A stretch of DNA of 64,000 bases, taken from the NCBI RefSeq assembly GCF_030758935.1, contig NZ_CP132333.1:3596992-3660991 (forward strand), in the 5' to 3' direction. How positions within the stretch are numbered: the first letter of the stretch is position 1; the number at the start of each line of letters is the position of its first letter. The translations under genes were made by a program, and so were the position numbers. Below are positions 31,888-40,128 of this stretch, in pieces. The notes under the pieces are model-generated. The model searched no databases. It saw only the letters and a list, made by a program, of their open reading frames with translations, and was not told where the DNA came from. The DNA is from Geothrix sp. PMB-07. Its GTDB lineage: Bacteria; Acidobacteriota; Holophagae; Holophagales; Holophagaceae.

Positions 31888-32850
31888 GTGAGCGCCTTCT
31901 CTGGCACCTACGTCGAGGCCATCCGCCAAGCCCTCTTCGACGCCATGGAGGCCGATGGGAGGGTGTGCTGCCTCGGCGAAGATATTGGTGTCTACGGCGG
32001 CGCCTTCCGCGCCACGGAAGGGCTGCTGGAGCGCTTTGGCCGGGACCGCGTCCTGGACACGCCCATCTCGGAGCAGGCCATCGCAGGCGCCGCCATTGGC
32101 GCGGCCCTCATGGGCCAGCGGCCCGTGGCGGAATTCCAGTTCATGGATTTTGCGCTGCTGGGCTCGGATCTCATGGTGAACTTCGCCGCCAAGGCCCATT
32201 GGCGTTGGGGTGCCAGCGTGCCGGTGGTGTTCCGCGGCCCCTCGGGCGCAGGCAACGGCGGCGGCCCCTTCCACAGCCAGAACCCCGAGGGGCATTTCCT
32301 GGGCAGCCCCGGCCTGAAGGTGGTGGCGCCGGGCACCGTGCGCGATGCCTACGCCCTGTTGCGCGCCGCCATCGACGACCCAGATCCCGTGCTCTTCTTC
32401 GAGCACAAGCACCTCTACCGGCGCCTGAAGGATCAGTGGGAGGAAGCGCCCACCGCCCGCCTGGGCGAAGCCGCCCTGCGCAAGGATGGCGCCGCCGCTT
32501 GCATCGTCACTTACGGCGCTGCGCAGCACGTGGCCCTGGAGGCTGTGGCCGATCTCGACGTGGCCGTGCTGGACCTGCGCACCCTCTGGCCCCTGGACGA
32601 CGCGGCCATCGAGGATCTGGCCCGGCGCACCCACCGCGTGGTGGTGCTCACGGAGGCCTCGCGCACCTACGGCCCCGGTGCCGAGCTGGCCGCCCGCATC
32701 GGCGAAACCTGCTTCCCCTGGCTGGATGCCCCCGTGCTGCGCCTGGGCGCGGCGGACATCCCCACGCCCGCCAGCCCGCCGCTGGAAGCTGCCTACCTGC
32801 CCAGCGCCACTTCAGTGCGCGCCGAGGTGATCCGACTGCTGGCCTGGTAG
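31888..32850 (+). CDS. 2-oxoacid dehydrogenase E1 component, beta subunit (orphan)
   Basis: A 320-residue transketolase-type protein of the PdhB/BkdB family: TYVEAIRQALFDAMEADGRV, LGEDIGVYGGAF, TPISEQAIAG and FVR-type FRGPSGAGNGGGPFHSQ. E1 beta binds the pyrophosphate-facing part of thiamine diphosphate together with E1 alpha. No E1 alpha, E2 or E3 gene is adjacent. I chose the GTG at 31888 because upstream in-frame codons fall in a repeat. The substrate cannot be told from sequence alone. Confidence 0.85.
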   Translation: MSAFSGTYVEAIRQALFDAMEADGRVCCLGEDIGVYGGAFRATEGLLERFGRDRVLDTPISEQAIAGAAIGAALMGQRPVAEFQFMDFALLGSDLMVNFAAKAHWRWGASVPVVFRGPSGAGNGGGPFHSQNPEGHFLGSPGLKVVAPGTVRDAYALLRAAIDDPDPVLFFEHKHLYRRLKDQWEEAPTARLGEAALRKDGAAACIVTYGAAQHVALEAVADLDVAVLDLRTLWPLDDAAIEDLARRTHRVVVLTEASRTYGPGAELAARIGETCFPWLDAPVLRLGAADIPTPASPPLEAAYLPSATSVRAEVIRLLAW

Positions 32851-32973
32851 CCCCTGCTCCCTGGCGGCAGCGGCCGCGGCGAGCCACAGCCAAGCCTTGA
32901 TTTTGCCAGCGGCGCCTTGACGGCGACCGCCTGCTTCATTCATCCTTGTGGCTTGATCTTTGGCAGTCCAAGA

Positions 32974-33084
32974 GCGTTATCCAGAAAGGTGGAGGGAAAG
33001 GCCCTGTGAAACCTTGGCAACCTGCTTACGCAAGGTGCCAATTCCTGCCCCCGGCATGTCCGGGGGGAAGATACCGAATGTTAC
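32974..33084 (+). promoter_or_regulatory. SAM-I (S-box) riboswitch upstream of the MTHFR-ferredoxin-metH block
   Basis: The conserved S-box core is present: ATCCAGAAAGGTGGAGGG, then CCCTGTGAAACCTTGGCAAC, GGTGCCAATTCCTGCC and a 3' GATAC. No terminator follows. Instead GGATGC (33105-33110) can pair with GCATCC (33137-33142) directly before the ATG at 33143, suggesting SAM-dependent control of translation start. Other sequence between 32851 and 33142 shows no gene. Confidence 0.93.
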
Positions 33085-33142
33085 AGACTGACCTTAGCCA
33101 ACCTGGATGCCGATCAACGGACTGCCCTGCATAGGCGCATCC

Positions 33143-35011
33143 ATGACCCATCCCACTTTCAGGCAGGCCCTTGAAGCTGGCGAGTGTTTCCTCTTCGACG
33201 GAAGCACGGCCACGGCCCTGCACGACCGCGGCATCACCCTGCAGCGCAGCTTCGAGGAGTGCAACCTCAAGTCGCCGGATCTGCTGCTGGCCATCCATGG
33301 CGAATTCCTCGCCGCGGGCGCCACGGTGCTCACCACCAACACCTGGGGCGCGGGCCGCCTGAAGCTGGCCGCCCGGGGCCTGGAGGGCGATCTCGACGCC
33401 ATCAACCGCGCCGGCGTGGAGCTGGCCAAGCGCGCCATCGCGCAGCAGAACTCCCAGGCCTGGGTGGCGGGCTGCATCGGCCCGCTGGGTGTGCGCATCG
33501 AACCCTGGGGGCCCACCTCGTACGACGAGGCCCGCGCCACCTTCCGCGAACAGGCCCTGCCCCTCATCGAAGCGGGCGCGGACCTTCTGGTGCTGGAGGG
33601 CTTCGAGGATCTCAACGAGATCCATCAGGCCATCCTCGCCGTGCAGGAACTCAGCGATCTTCCCATCGCTGCACTCATGACCACCAACGAGGATGGCCAG
33701 GCTCTCTTCGGTGCCGAACCCGACTGGTTCATCAAGCAGCTTGACGGCTGGGGCGCCGACATGGTCGGCCTCATCGGCGGCAACGGCCCCGCGCCGCACC
33801 TGCGCCTGCTGGAACGTCTCAAGGCCGTCACCGCCAAACCCATCGCCCTCATGCCCAACCCGGGCCTGCCTCACATGGTCGACGGCCGCCTCATCTACGG
33901 CGCCAGCCCTGAGTATCTCGGCGGCTTCGCGGGACGCGCTCTCGCTGCGGGCGCCCGGGCCGTCGGCGGCTGCAGCGGCACCACGGCGGCGCACATCCGC
34001 GCCATGCGCAGCGCCTTCCGCCAGGAGCGCGCCTTCGTGCAGGGCGGTGGCGGCTTCGAGATCAAACCCCACGAACAGCCGCAGCCCGAGGTGCCCTTCC
34101 CCTTCCGCAGCCGCTTCAGCCTCAAGCTGGCCCAGAACGAGTTCATCCACACCGTGGAGCTGGTGCCCCCCAAGGGCATGGAGTACGACAAGCTGCTGGC
34201 CAAAACGCGCCAGTGCCGCGCCCTGGGTGTGGATGCCATCAACGTGCCGGATGGCCCCCGCGCCATGGCGCGCATGAGTGCGCTGGCCACGGCCCTCATC
34301 ATCGAGCAGCAGGTGGGGCTGGAGACGATCCTTCATTACGCATGCCGCGACCGGAACCTGCTGGGCATGCAGAGCGATCTGCTGGGCGCTGCGGGCCTGG
34401 GTTTGCGCAATCTCCTGGCGGTTACAGGCGATCCACCGAAGCTGGGGCCGTACCCTCAGGCCACGGCTGTCTTCGATGTGGATGCCATCGGCCTGGTGAA
34501 CATGCTCAAGCGCCTGAACACGGGCCTGGATCTGGGCGGCGCCAGCATCGGCAAGCCCACCTCGTTCAGCGTCGGCGTCGGCGCCAATCCCGTGGCCGCC
34601 GACATGGAGCGCGAGAAGGCCCGCTTCCGCTACAAGGTGGAGGCTGGCGCCCAGTGGGCCATCACCCAGCCCGTCTTCGATGCAGAGACCCTCTTCCGCT
34701 TCCTCGACTTCACGGAGTCCCTGGACAGCAAGGGCGGCCTGCCCATCATCGCCGGCATCTGGCCCCTCAAGAGCCTGCGCAATGCCGAGTTCATGGCCAA
34801 CGAGGTGCCCGGCGCCTACGTGCCCAAGTCGGTGCTGGCCCGCATGGCCAAGTGGCCCAGCGGCGAGGATCAGCTGAAAGAAGGTCTCGACATCGCCCGC
34901 GAAGTCATCGAGCTCATCCGGCCCCGCGTCCGCGGGCTGCAGCTTTCCGCGCCCTTCGGCCAGGTCGAGCTGGTGGCGCCCCTGCTGCCCAAACTGGAGG
35001 CCCCATGGTGA
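33143..35011 (+). CDS. Methylenetetrahydrofolate reductase fused to a degenerate homocysteine methyltransferase domain
   Basis: A 622-residue YitJ-like fusion. Residues 1-305 are a homocysteine S-methyltransferase barrel (FLFDGSTATALH; NTWGAGRLKL). Residues about 325-620 are the MTHFR barrel (VELVPPKGMEY, LLAVTGDPP, GVGANP, WAITQPVFD), which reduces 5,10-methylene-THF to 5-methyl-THF. Zinc-dependent methyltransferases of this fold use three cysteines; here the first is Gly212 (GLIGGNGP where MetH has GLNCATGP) and the third is Ser278 (GGCSGTT where MetH has GGCCGTT), leaving only Cys277. The N-terminal half is therefore unlikely to be a normal methyltransferase. The stop overlaps the ferredoxin gene by seven bases. 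Confidence 0.9.
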   Translation: MTHPTFRQALEAGECFLFDGSTATALHDRGITLQRSFEECNLKSPDLLLAIHGEFLAAGATVLTTNTWGAGRLKLAARGLEGDLDAINRAGVELAKRAIAQQNSQAWVAGCIGPLGVRIEPWGPTSYDEARATFREQALPLIEAGADLLVLEGFEDLNEIHQAILAVQELSDLPIAALMTTNEDGQALFGAEPDWFIKQLDGWGADMVGLIGGNGPAPHLRLLERLKAVTAKPIALMPNPGLPHMVDGRLIYGASPEYLGGFAGRALAAGARAVGGCSGTTAAHIRAMRSAFRQERAFVQGGGGFEIKPHEQPQPEVPFPFRSRFSLKLAQNEFIHTVELVPPKGMEYDKLLAKTRQCRALGVDAINVPDGPRAMARMSALATALIIEQQVGLETILHYACRDRNLLGMQSDLLGAAGLGLRNLLAVTGDPPKLGPYPQATAVFDVDAIGLVNMLKRLNTGLDLGGASIGKPTSFSVGVGANPVAADMEREKARFRYKVEAGAQWAITQPVFDAETLFRFLDFTESLDSKGGLPIIAGIWPLKSLRNAEFMANEVPGAYVPKSVLARMAKWPSGEDQLKEGLDIAREVIELIRPRVRGLQLSAPFGQVELVAPLLPKLEAPW

Positions 35012-35289
35012 AGGTCCATTTCCTCCTTGAGGACATGCTGGTGGAGGCCCCTGCGGGCACCTCCCTGCAGGCCATCGCCGACGCGGCGGGGGCCGACATC
35101 ACTTTCGGCTGCCGCACCGGTTCCTGCGGAACCTGCCGTGTGCGGGTCAGCGAGGGGCTTTCCCACTGCAGCGAGGCGGGCCCCGAGGAACGCGATTTCC
35201 TGAAAGGCCTGGACGCCCCCGCTGACCAGCGCCTGGCCTGCCAGGTGGCCGTCCACGGCGACATCGCCATCGACTACCTGGGCCTTTAG
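35005..35289 (+). CDS. [2Fe-2S] plant/vertebrate-type ferredoxin
   Basis: A 94-residue protein whose cluster cysteines are Cys36, Cys41, Cys44 and Cys79 (FGCRTGSCGTCRV ... RLACQV), the Cx4Cx2C...C pattern of 2Fe-2S ferredoxins. The ATG overlaps the end of the MTHFR fusion (CCATGGTGA), so translation is coupled, and metH follows in the same direction. Likely an electron donor to MTHFR or for reductive reactivation of oxidised cobalamin in MetH; both are inference from position. It has no signal peptide. Confidence 0.9.
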   Translation: MVKVHFLLEDMLVEAPAGTSLQAIADAAGADITFGCRTGSCGTCRVRVSEGLSHCSEAGPEERDFLKGLDAPADQRLACQVAVHGDIAIDYLGL

Positions 35290-35405
35290 CCACGGATGAA
35301 CACAGATGAACACGGATGAACACGGATCGAATAGCGATCAGGCAGACACCCCCACCGACACGAGTGCAGTGCCTTTCATCTGTGTCCATCCGTGTTCATC
35401 TGTGG
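35289..35405. repeat. Palindromic 'ccacggatgaacacgg' repeat between ferredoxin and metH
   Basis: A tandem-like run CACGGATGAACACAGATGAA.. (35291-35327) is answered by its approximate reverse complement CATCTGTGTCCATCCGTGTT.. (35377-35405). It fills nearly the whole 134-base gap. The same units occur at 55291-55370. Confidence 0.8.
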
Positions 35406-35423
35406 CGAACGAGAGGTTTTTCC

Positions 35424-38400
35424 ATGACCAGCATTGAGACCCTGCTCCGCGACAAAGTACTGCTGCTGGATGGCGGCATGGGCACGCAGATCTTCGCCCG
35501 CAAGCCCACCGCCGACGACTACGGCAGCGCCGCCCTGGAAGGCTGCGTGGACCTGCTGGTGGAGCGGCGCCCCCAGTGGATCCGCGAGATCCACGAGAGC
35601 TACTTCCGCGCCGGAGCCGACGCGGTGGAGACCAACACCTTCGGCGCGAATCCCCTGGTGCTCAGCGAATTCGGCCTCGCCGACAAGGCCTACGCACTGA
35701 ACGTGCAGGCCGCGAGCCTCGCCAAGGAAGTCGCCCGCAGCTTCGACCGCCCCCGCTTCGTGGTGGGCTCCGTGGGCCCCGGCACCAAGCTCATCACCCT
35801 GGGCCACGTGAGCTACGCCGAGCTGCTGGCTTCGTACCGTGTGCAGATGGACGGCCTGCTGGACGGCGGCGCCGACGCCATCCTCATCGAGACCTGCCAG
35901 GACCTGGGCCAGATCAAGGTGGCCGTGCGCGCCGCCAAGGAGGCCATGGCCGCAAAGAAACGCCGCATCCCCCTCTGGGTGCAGGCCACGGTGGAAACCA
36001 CGGGCACCCTGCTGGTGGGCTCCGACATCTCCGCGGTGCTCACCAGCCTGGAGCCCCTGGGCATCGATGTGCTGGGCCTCAACTGCGCCACGGGCCCCGA
36101 CGAGATGCACCAGCACCTGCAGACGCTCTGTGAGGCCAGCCCCTTCCGCATCAGCTGCCTGCCCAACGCCGGCCTGCCAGAGAACCGCGGCGGCCAGGTG
36201 GTCTACCCTCTCGATCCCGAAGGCTTCGCTCCCAAGGTGCTGCACGCAGCCAAGGAGTTCGGCATCGCCATCCTGGGCGGCTGCTGCGGCACCACGCCGG
36301 ACCACATCCGCGCCCTGGCGCCGGGCGTGGAAAAGCTCAATGCGCCGAAGCGCACCCCGAAGCTGGAGCGGAGCGCCGCCAGCCTCTACCAGAGCGTGGC
36401 CCTCAAGCAGGAACCCGCGCCCCTCATCGTGGGCGAGCGGACCAATGCGAACGGCTCGAAAAAATTCCGCGATCTGCTGGCCGCCGAGGACTGGAATGGC
36501 ATGATCACCTTGGCCAAAGAGCAGCAGCGTGAAGGCGCGCACCTGCTGGACCTCTGCGTGGCCTACGTGGGCCGCGACGAGGTGCGCGACGCCGACGAGC
36601 TGCTGAGCCGTCTCATTTCCCAGATCACCCTGCCGCTCATGATCGACAGTACGGAATTTCCCGTCATCGAGAAGGCCCTGCAGCGCTCACCCGGCAAGTG
36701 CGTCATCAACTCCATCAACTTTGAGGATGGCGAAACCAAGGCCAGGGCCATTCTCGATCTGTGCAAGACCTACGGCGCCGCCGTGGTGGCCCTCACCATC
36801 GACGAGCGCGGCATGGCCAAGAGCCGCGAACAGAAACTGGAAGTGGCCAAGCGCCTCTACGCCCTCGTCGTGGGCGAGTACGGCCTCGATCCCGGCGATC
36901 TCATCATCGACCCGCTGACCTTCACCCTGGGCAGCGGCGATGAAGAGTTCCGGGGCTCCGCCATCGAAACGCTGGAGGCCCTGAAGCTCATCAAGGCCGA
37001 GTTGCCCGGCGTCATGACCATCCTCGGCGTGAGCAATGTGAGCTTCGGTCTGAACCCCGCCACCCGCCACATCCTCAACGCGCTGATGCTCTATCACGGC
37101 GTGAAGCACGGCCTGGACATGGCCATCTTCAACGCCTCGAAGGTCATCCCCGTGGCCAAGATCGATCCCGACGACCGGAAGATCGTGGAAGACCTGATCT
37201 TCGACCGCCGCGCCGAGGGCTACGATCCCCTGAAGGCGCTCATGGCCCGCTTCAGTGACCGCAAGGCCGCCGTGGTGGACGACCACCGCGCCGACCTGCC
37301 CGTGCTGGAGCGCCTGCACCGCGGCATCCTGGACGGCGAGAAGCAGGCCATCCTGGCCGACGTGGACGAGGCCCTCAAGGACCACGATCCCCTGAAGCTC
37401 ATCAACGAAACCCTGCTGGCCGCCATGAAGGTGGTGGGTGAACGGTTCGGCGCCGGCGAGATGCAGCTCCCCTTCGTGCTGGAGAGCGCGGAGGCCATGA
37501 AGGCCGCCATCAAGCGCATCGAGCCGCACCTGCCCCGCGAATCCAACTACCAGAAGGGCCGCATCCTGCTGGCCACGGTGAAAGGCGATGTGCATGACAT
37601 CGGCAAGAACCTGGTGGACATCATCCTCAGCAACAATGGTTTCGAGGTGAAGAACCTGGGCATCAAGCAGCCCATCGAGGCCATCCTGAAGGAGTACGAA
37701 ACCTGGCCCGCCGATGCCATCGGCCTTTCGGGCCTGCTGGTGAAATCCACCGTGATCATGAAGGAGAACCTCCACTTCATGGAGTCGCTGGATCTCAAGG
37801 TGCCGGTCATCCTCGGCGGCGCCGCCCTCACCCGCGACTACGTGGAAGGGGACTGCCGCCGCAGCTACCGGGGCTCCGTCTACTACGCCGAGGATGCCTT
37901 CGAGGGCCTGCGCCACATGCAGGCGTTGGCCGCGGGTGACACCGCCGTGCCCGCACCGGTGTCGCCCACCCAGTCAGGCGATGCCATCACGGTCATCCGC
38001 CGAGGCAGCGCCTCCGTGCCCCTGACCGAAGCTGGCCAGAGCAGCTGGGTGAGGCATGACGCACACACACCCCATCCCCCCTTCTGGGGAATCCGCGAGT
38101 TAGCGGATTCCCCCGTGGACCTCTTCGAGCACCTGGACGACTTCGCCCTCATCCGCAACCGCTGGGGCTTCAGCCAGGGCGCCCAGAGCGACGAGGCCTT
38201 CGCCGCCGTGCTGAAGGACAAGGCCGAGCCCCAGCTGGCCTACTGGCGGGATCGCCTGGCCAAGGACCGCCTCTTCCAGCCCCGCGCCCGCTATGGCTAC
38301 TTCCCCGTGCGCGCCGAGGGCGACGATCTGTGCGTGTTCGATCCGGCCGATCCATCCCGCACCCTCACGCGGCTCCGCTTCCCGCGGCAGGCCGCCGGAC

Positions 38401-38846
38401 GTCGCCTCTGCATCAGCGACTTCTTCCGAGCCGACGCCACCGATGTGCTCGCCGTGCAGCTGGTCACCCTGGGCCAGGCGGCGGCGGATCACGCGGCCAA
38501 GCTCTACAAGGAAGACGGCTACGCGGACTACTTCGCCTTCCACGGCTTGGCCACCGAACTCACCGAAGCCTACGCGGAGCGCCTCCACGCCCGCATCCGC
38601 GCCGAGCTGGGCATCGCCGCCAAGGACCTGCCGGGCCGCGCCCTCTTCGCCCAGGGCTACCAGGGCTCCCGCTACTCCTACGGCTACCCCGCCTGCCCTG
38701 ATCTGGAAGGCAACGGTCCCATCCTGGACCTGCTGCGCGGTGCCGAGATCGGCGTGACCCTCAGCGAGAGCCACCAGATGGATCCCGAGTACAGCACCAG
38801 CGCCCTGGTGGCCTGGCACCCGCAGGCGAGGTACTTCTCCATCTGA
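35424..38846 (+). CDS. metH: Cobalamin-dependent methionine synthase
   Basis: A 1140-residue MetH transferring methyl from 5-methyl-THF through cobalamin to homocysteine. Domains in order: homocysteine/zinc barrel (Cys221 in GLNCATGP, Cys287 and Cys288 in GGCCGTT), pterin-binding barrel (LIVGERTNANGSKKF), B12-binding domain with DVHDIG (Asp722, His724, Gly727), and the AdoMet activation domain (GSRYSYGYPACPD). All three zinc cysteines are present, unlike the fusion upstream. The linker between B12 and activation domains carries an extra stretch encoding an 11-bp perfect palindrome (38086-38113). Start at the ATG after GAGAGG. Confidence 0.97.
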   Translation: MTSIETLLRDKVLLLDGGMGTQIFARKPTADDYGSAALEGCVDLLVERRPQWIREIHESYFRAGADAVETNTFGANPLVLSEFGLADKAYALNVQAASLAKEVARSFDRPRFVVGSVGPGTKLITLGHVSYAELLASYRVQMDGLLDGGADAILIETCQDLGQIKVAVRAAKEAMAAKKRRIPLWVQATVETTGTLLVGSDISAVLTSLEPLGIDVLGLNCATGPDEMHQHLQTLCEASPFRISCLPNAGLPENRGGQVVYPLDPEGFAPKVLHAAKEFGIAILGGCCGTTPDHIRALAPGVEKLNAPKRTPKLERSAASLYQSVALKQEPAPLIVGERTNANGSKKFRDLLAAEDWNGMITLAKEQQREGAHLLDLCVAYVGRDEVRDADELLSRLISQITLPLMIDSTEFPVIEKALQRSPGKCVINSINFEDGETKARAILDLCKTYGAAVVALTIDERGMAKSREQKLEVAKRLYALVVGEYGLDPGDLIIDPLTFTLGSGDEEFRGSAIETLEALKLIKAELPGVMTILGVSNVSFGLNPATRHILNALMLYHGVKHGLDMAIFNASKVIPVAKIDPDDRKIVEDLIFDRRAEGYDPLKALMARFSDRKAAVVDDHRADLPVLERLHRGILDGEKQAILADVDEALKDHDPLKLINETLLAAMKVVGERFGAGEMQLPFVLESAEAMKAAIKRIEPHLPRESNYQKGRILLATVKGDVHDIGKNLVDIILSNNGFEVKNLGIKQPIEAILKEYETWPADAIGLSGLLVKSTVIMKENLHFMESLDLKVPVILGGAALTRDYVEGDCRRSYRGSVYYAEDAFEGLRHMQALAAGDTAVPAPVSPTQSGDAITVIRRGSASVPLTEAGQSSWVRHDAHTPHPPFWGIRELADSPVDLFEHLDDFALIRNRWGFSQGAQSDEAFAAVLKDKAEPQLAYWRDRLAKDRLFQPRARYGYFPVRAEGDDLCVFDPADPSRTLTRLRFPRQAAGRRLCISDFFRADATDVLAVQLVTLGQAAADHAAKLYKEDGYADYFAFHGLATELTEAYAERLHARIRAELGIAAKDLPGRALFAQGYQGSRYSYGYPACPDLEGNGPILDLLRGAEIGVTLSESHQMDPEYSTSALVAWHPQARYFSI
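38086..38113. repeat. 11-bp perfect palindrome within the metH linker
   Basis: GGGGAATCCGC, loop GAGTTA, GCGGATTCCCC. It is translated in frame (WGIRELADSP) in a poorly conserved linker and shares its core with the atpD-atpC hairpin. Confidence 0.6.
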
Positions 38847-38856
38847 GCCTCCGCCC

Positions 38857-40122
38857 TCAGATCGCGGCGCAGGCCTCCAGCCGGGCCCCCAGGGAGGCCT
38901 GTTCCGCAGGGTTGCGGGTCAGGCTCAGGGCCCGGCTCAGGTGCTCCCGGGCCACGTCCAAGCGCCCCCGCCGCCGCTCCAGCTCCCCCAGGGCGGCGGC
39001 ATAGAACGGGTACCTGGCCAGCCGCTCCCGCCCTTCCAGCCGATGAAGCGCCTCCAGGCCCGCCTCGGCGCCATCACGCTGCGCAAGGGCGATGGCCCGC
39101 TGCAGACCCACCACGGGCGAGGGGCGCAGACTCAGCAGGAGGTCGTAGAGCGCCACGATGGCCGCCCAATCCGTGGCCTCGGGCCCCGGGGCCGAGGCGT
39201 GCTGGGCTGCGATGGCCCCCTCCAGGTGGTAGACGCTGAGCTCCGCCCCCTGGGCCGAAAGCCCGAGATGCGTCAGACCCTCCTCCACCTGTGCCGCATG
39301 CCAGCGTCCCCGGTCCTGCTGGTCCAGCGCCTGCAGCCGACCGTCCCCACCGAGGCGGCCGGGCTGGCGGGCACTGTTCAGCAACTGAAGGGCCAGCAGC
39401 GCGTGGGTGGCTGGGGTGGCCGAGAAGGGATGGTCCAGCAGGCGCCGGGTGAGGCGGATGGCTTCCTGGCAGAGCTCCTCCCGGACCGCGTGCTCGGGGT
39501 TCGCTCCGTGGAACCCCTCGTTGAAGAGCAGGTAGAGGGCCCGGTGCACGGCAGGCAGCCGGGCGGCCAGCTGGGCGGGACGCCCCAGGTCGAAGAGCCG
39601 CTTTGACGCGGCCAACACCTTCTTGGCCCGGCCCAGCCGCTTCTCCATGGCGGCCGGAGTGGTGAGGAAAGCCTGGGCCAGTTCCGCCACGCTGAAGCCA
39701 CAGAGGAGGTGGAGCACGAGGGCGACTTGGACCTGCTCCGCCAGGCGCGGGTGGCAGCAGGTGAACATCATTCGCAGGTCGTCGTCCTGGATGGCCTGGG
39801 GCTCCAGCAGGGCGTCCACGGCGGGCGCCAGGGTCCACTCGGAGGCGAGCATCCGCGCCAGCTCCGGCGCGAAGGTGCGGGCGGTGCGCTCGCGGCGGAG
39901 GGCGTCCAGGGCCTTCCGCTTGGCCGTGGTCATGAGCCAGCCCGCGGGGTTGGGCGGCAGGCCCTGGAGCTTCCAGGTCTCCAGGGCCCGGCAGAAGGCC
40001 TCCTGCACCACATCTTCCGCCAGGGCCAGGTTGTGGGGACCGAAGAGCCGCACCAGGGACGCCACCATGCGCCCCGCCTCGTGGCGGAACAGGTGTTCGC
40101 TGGGGTCGGCGGCATCAGGCAT
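38857..40122 (-). CDS. ECF sigma factor with long C-terminal extension (ECF42-like)
   Basis: A 421-residue RNA polymerase sigma factor. Region 2 (residues about 10-80: LAEDVVQEAFCRALETWK, NPAGWLMTTAKRKALD) and region 4 (about 130-175: CGFSVAELAQAFLTTPAAMEKRLGRAK) are followed by a roughly 220-residue TPR-like extension seen in ECF41/42-type SigJ-like factors, which need no anti-sigma factor. Last gene of a minus-strand operon with a DGPF-domain protein and an NmrA-like protein; DGPF proteins are the known neighbours of this sigma group. Confidence 0.88.
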   Translation of the reverse strand: MPDAADPSEHLFRHEAGRMVASLVRLFGPHNLALAEDVVQEAFCRALETWKLQGLPPNPAGWLMTTAKRKALDALRRERTARTFAPELARMLASEWTLAPAVDALLEPQAIQDDDLRMMFTCCHPRLAEQVQVALVLHLLCGFSVAELAQAFLTTPAAMEKRLGRAKKVLAASKRLFDLGRPAQLAARLPAVHRALYLLFNEGFHGANPEHAVREELCQEAIRLTRRLLDHPFSATPATHALLALQLLNSARQPGRLGGDGRLQALDQQDRGRWHAAQVEEGLTHLGLSAQGAELSVYHLEGAIAAQHASAPGPEATDWAAIVALYDLLLSLRPSPVVGLQRAIALAQRDGAEAGLEALHRLEGRERLARYPFYAAALGELERRRGRLDVAREHLSRALSLTRNPAEQASLGARLEACAAI

Positions 40123-40128
40123 GGGCGG

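Noticed and set aside
36687-37916. 409-codon open frame antisense to metH
   Set aside because: Shadow frame over conserved pterin and B12 domains of metH.
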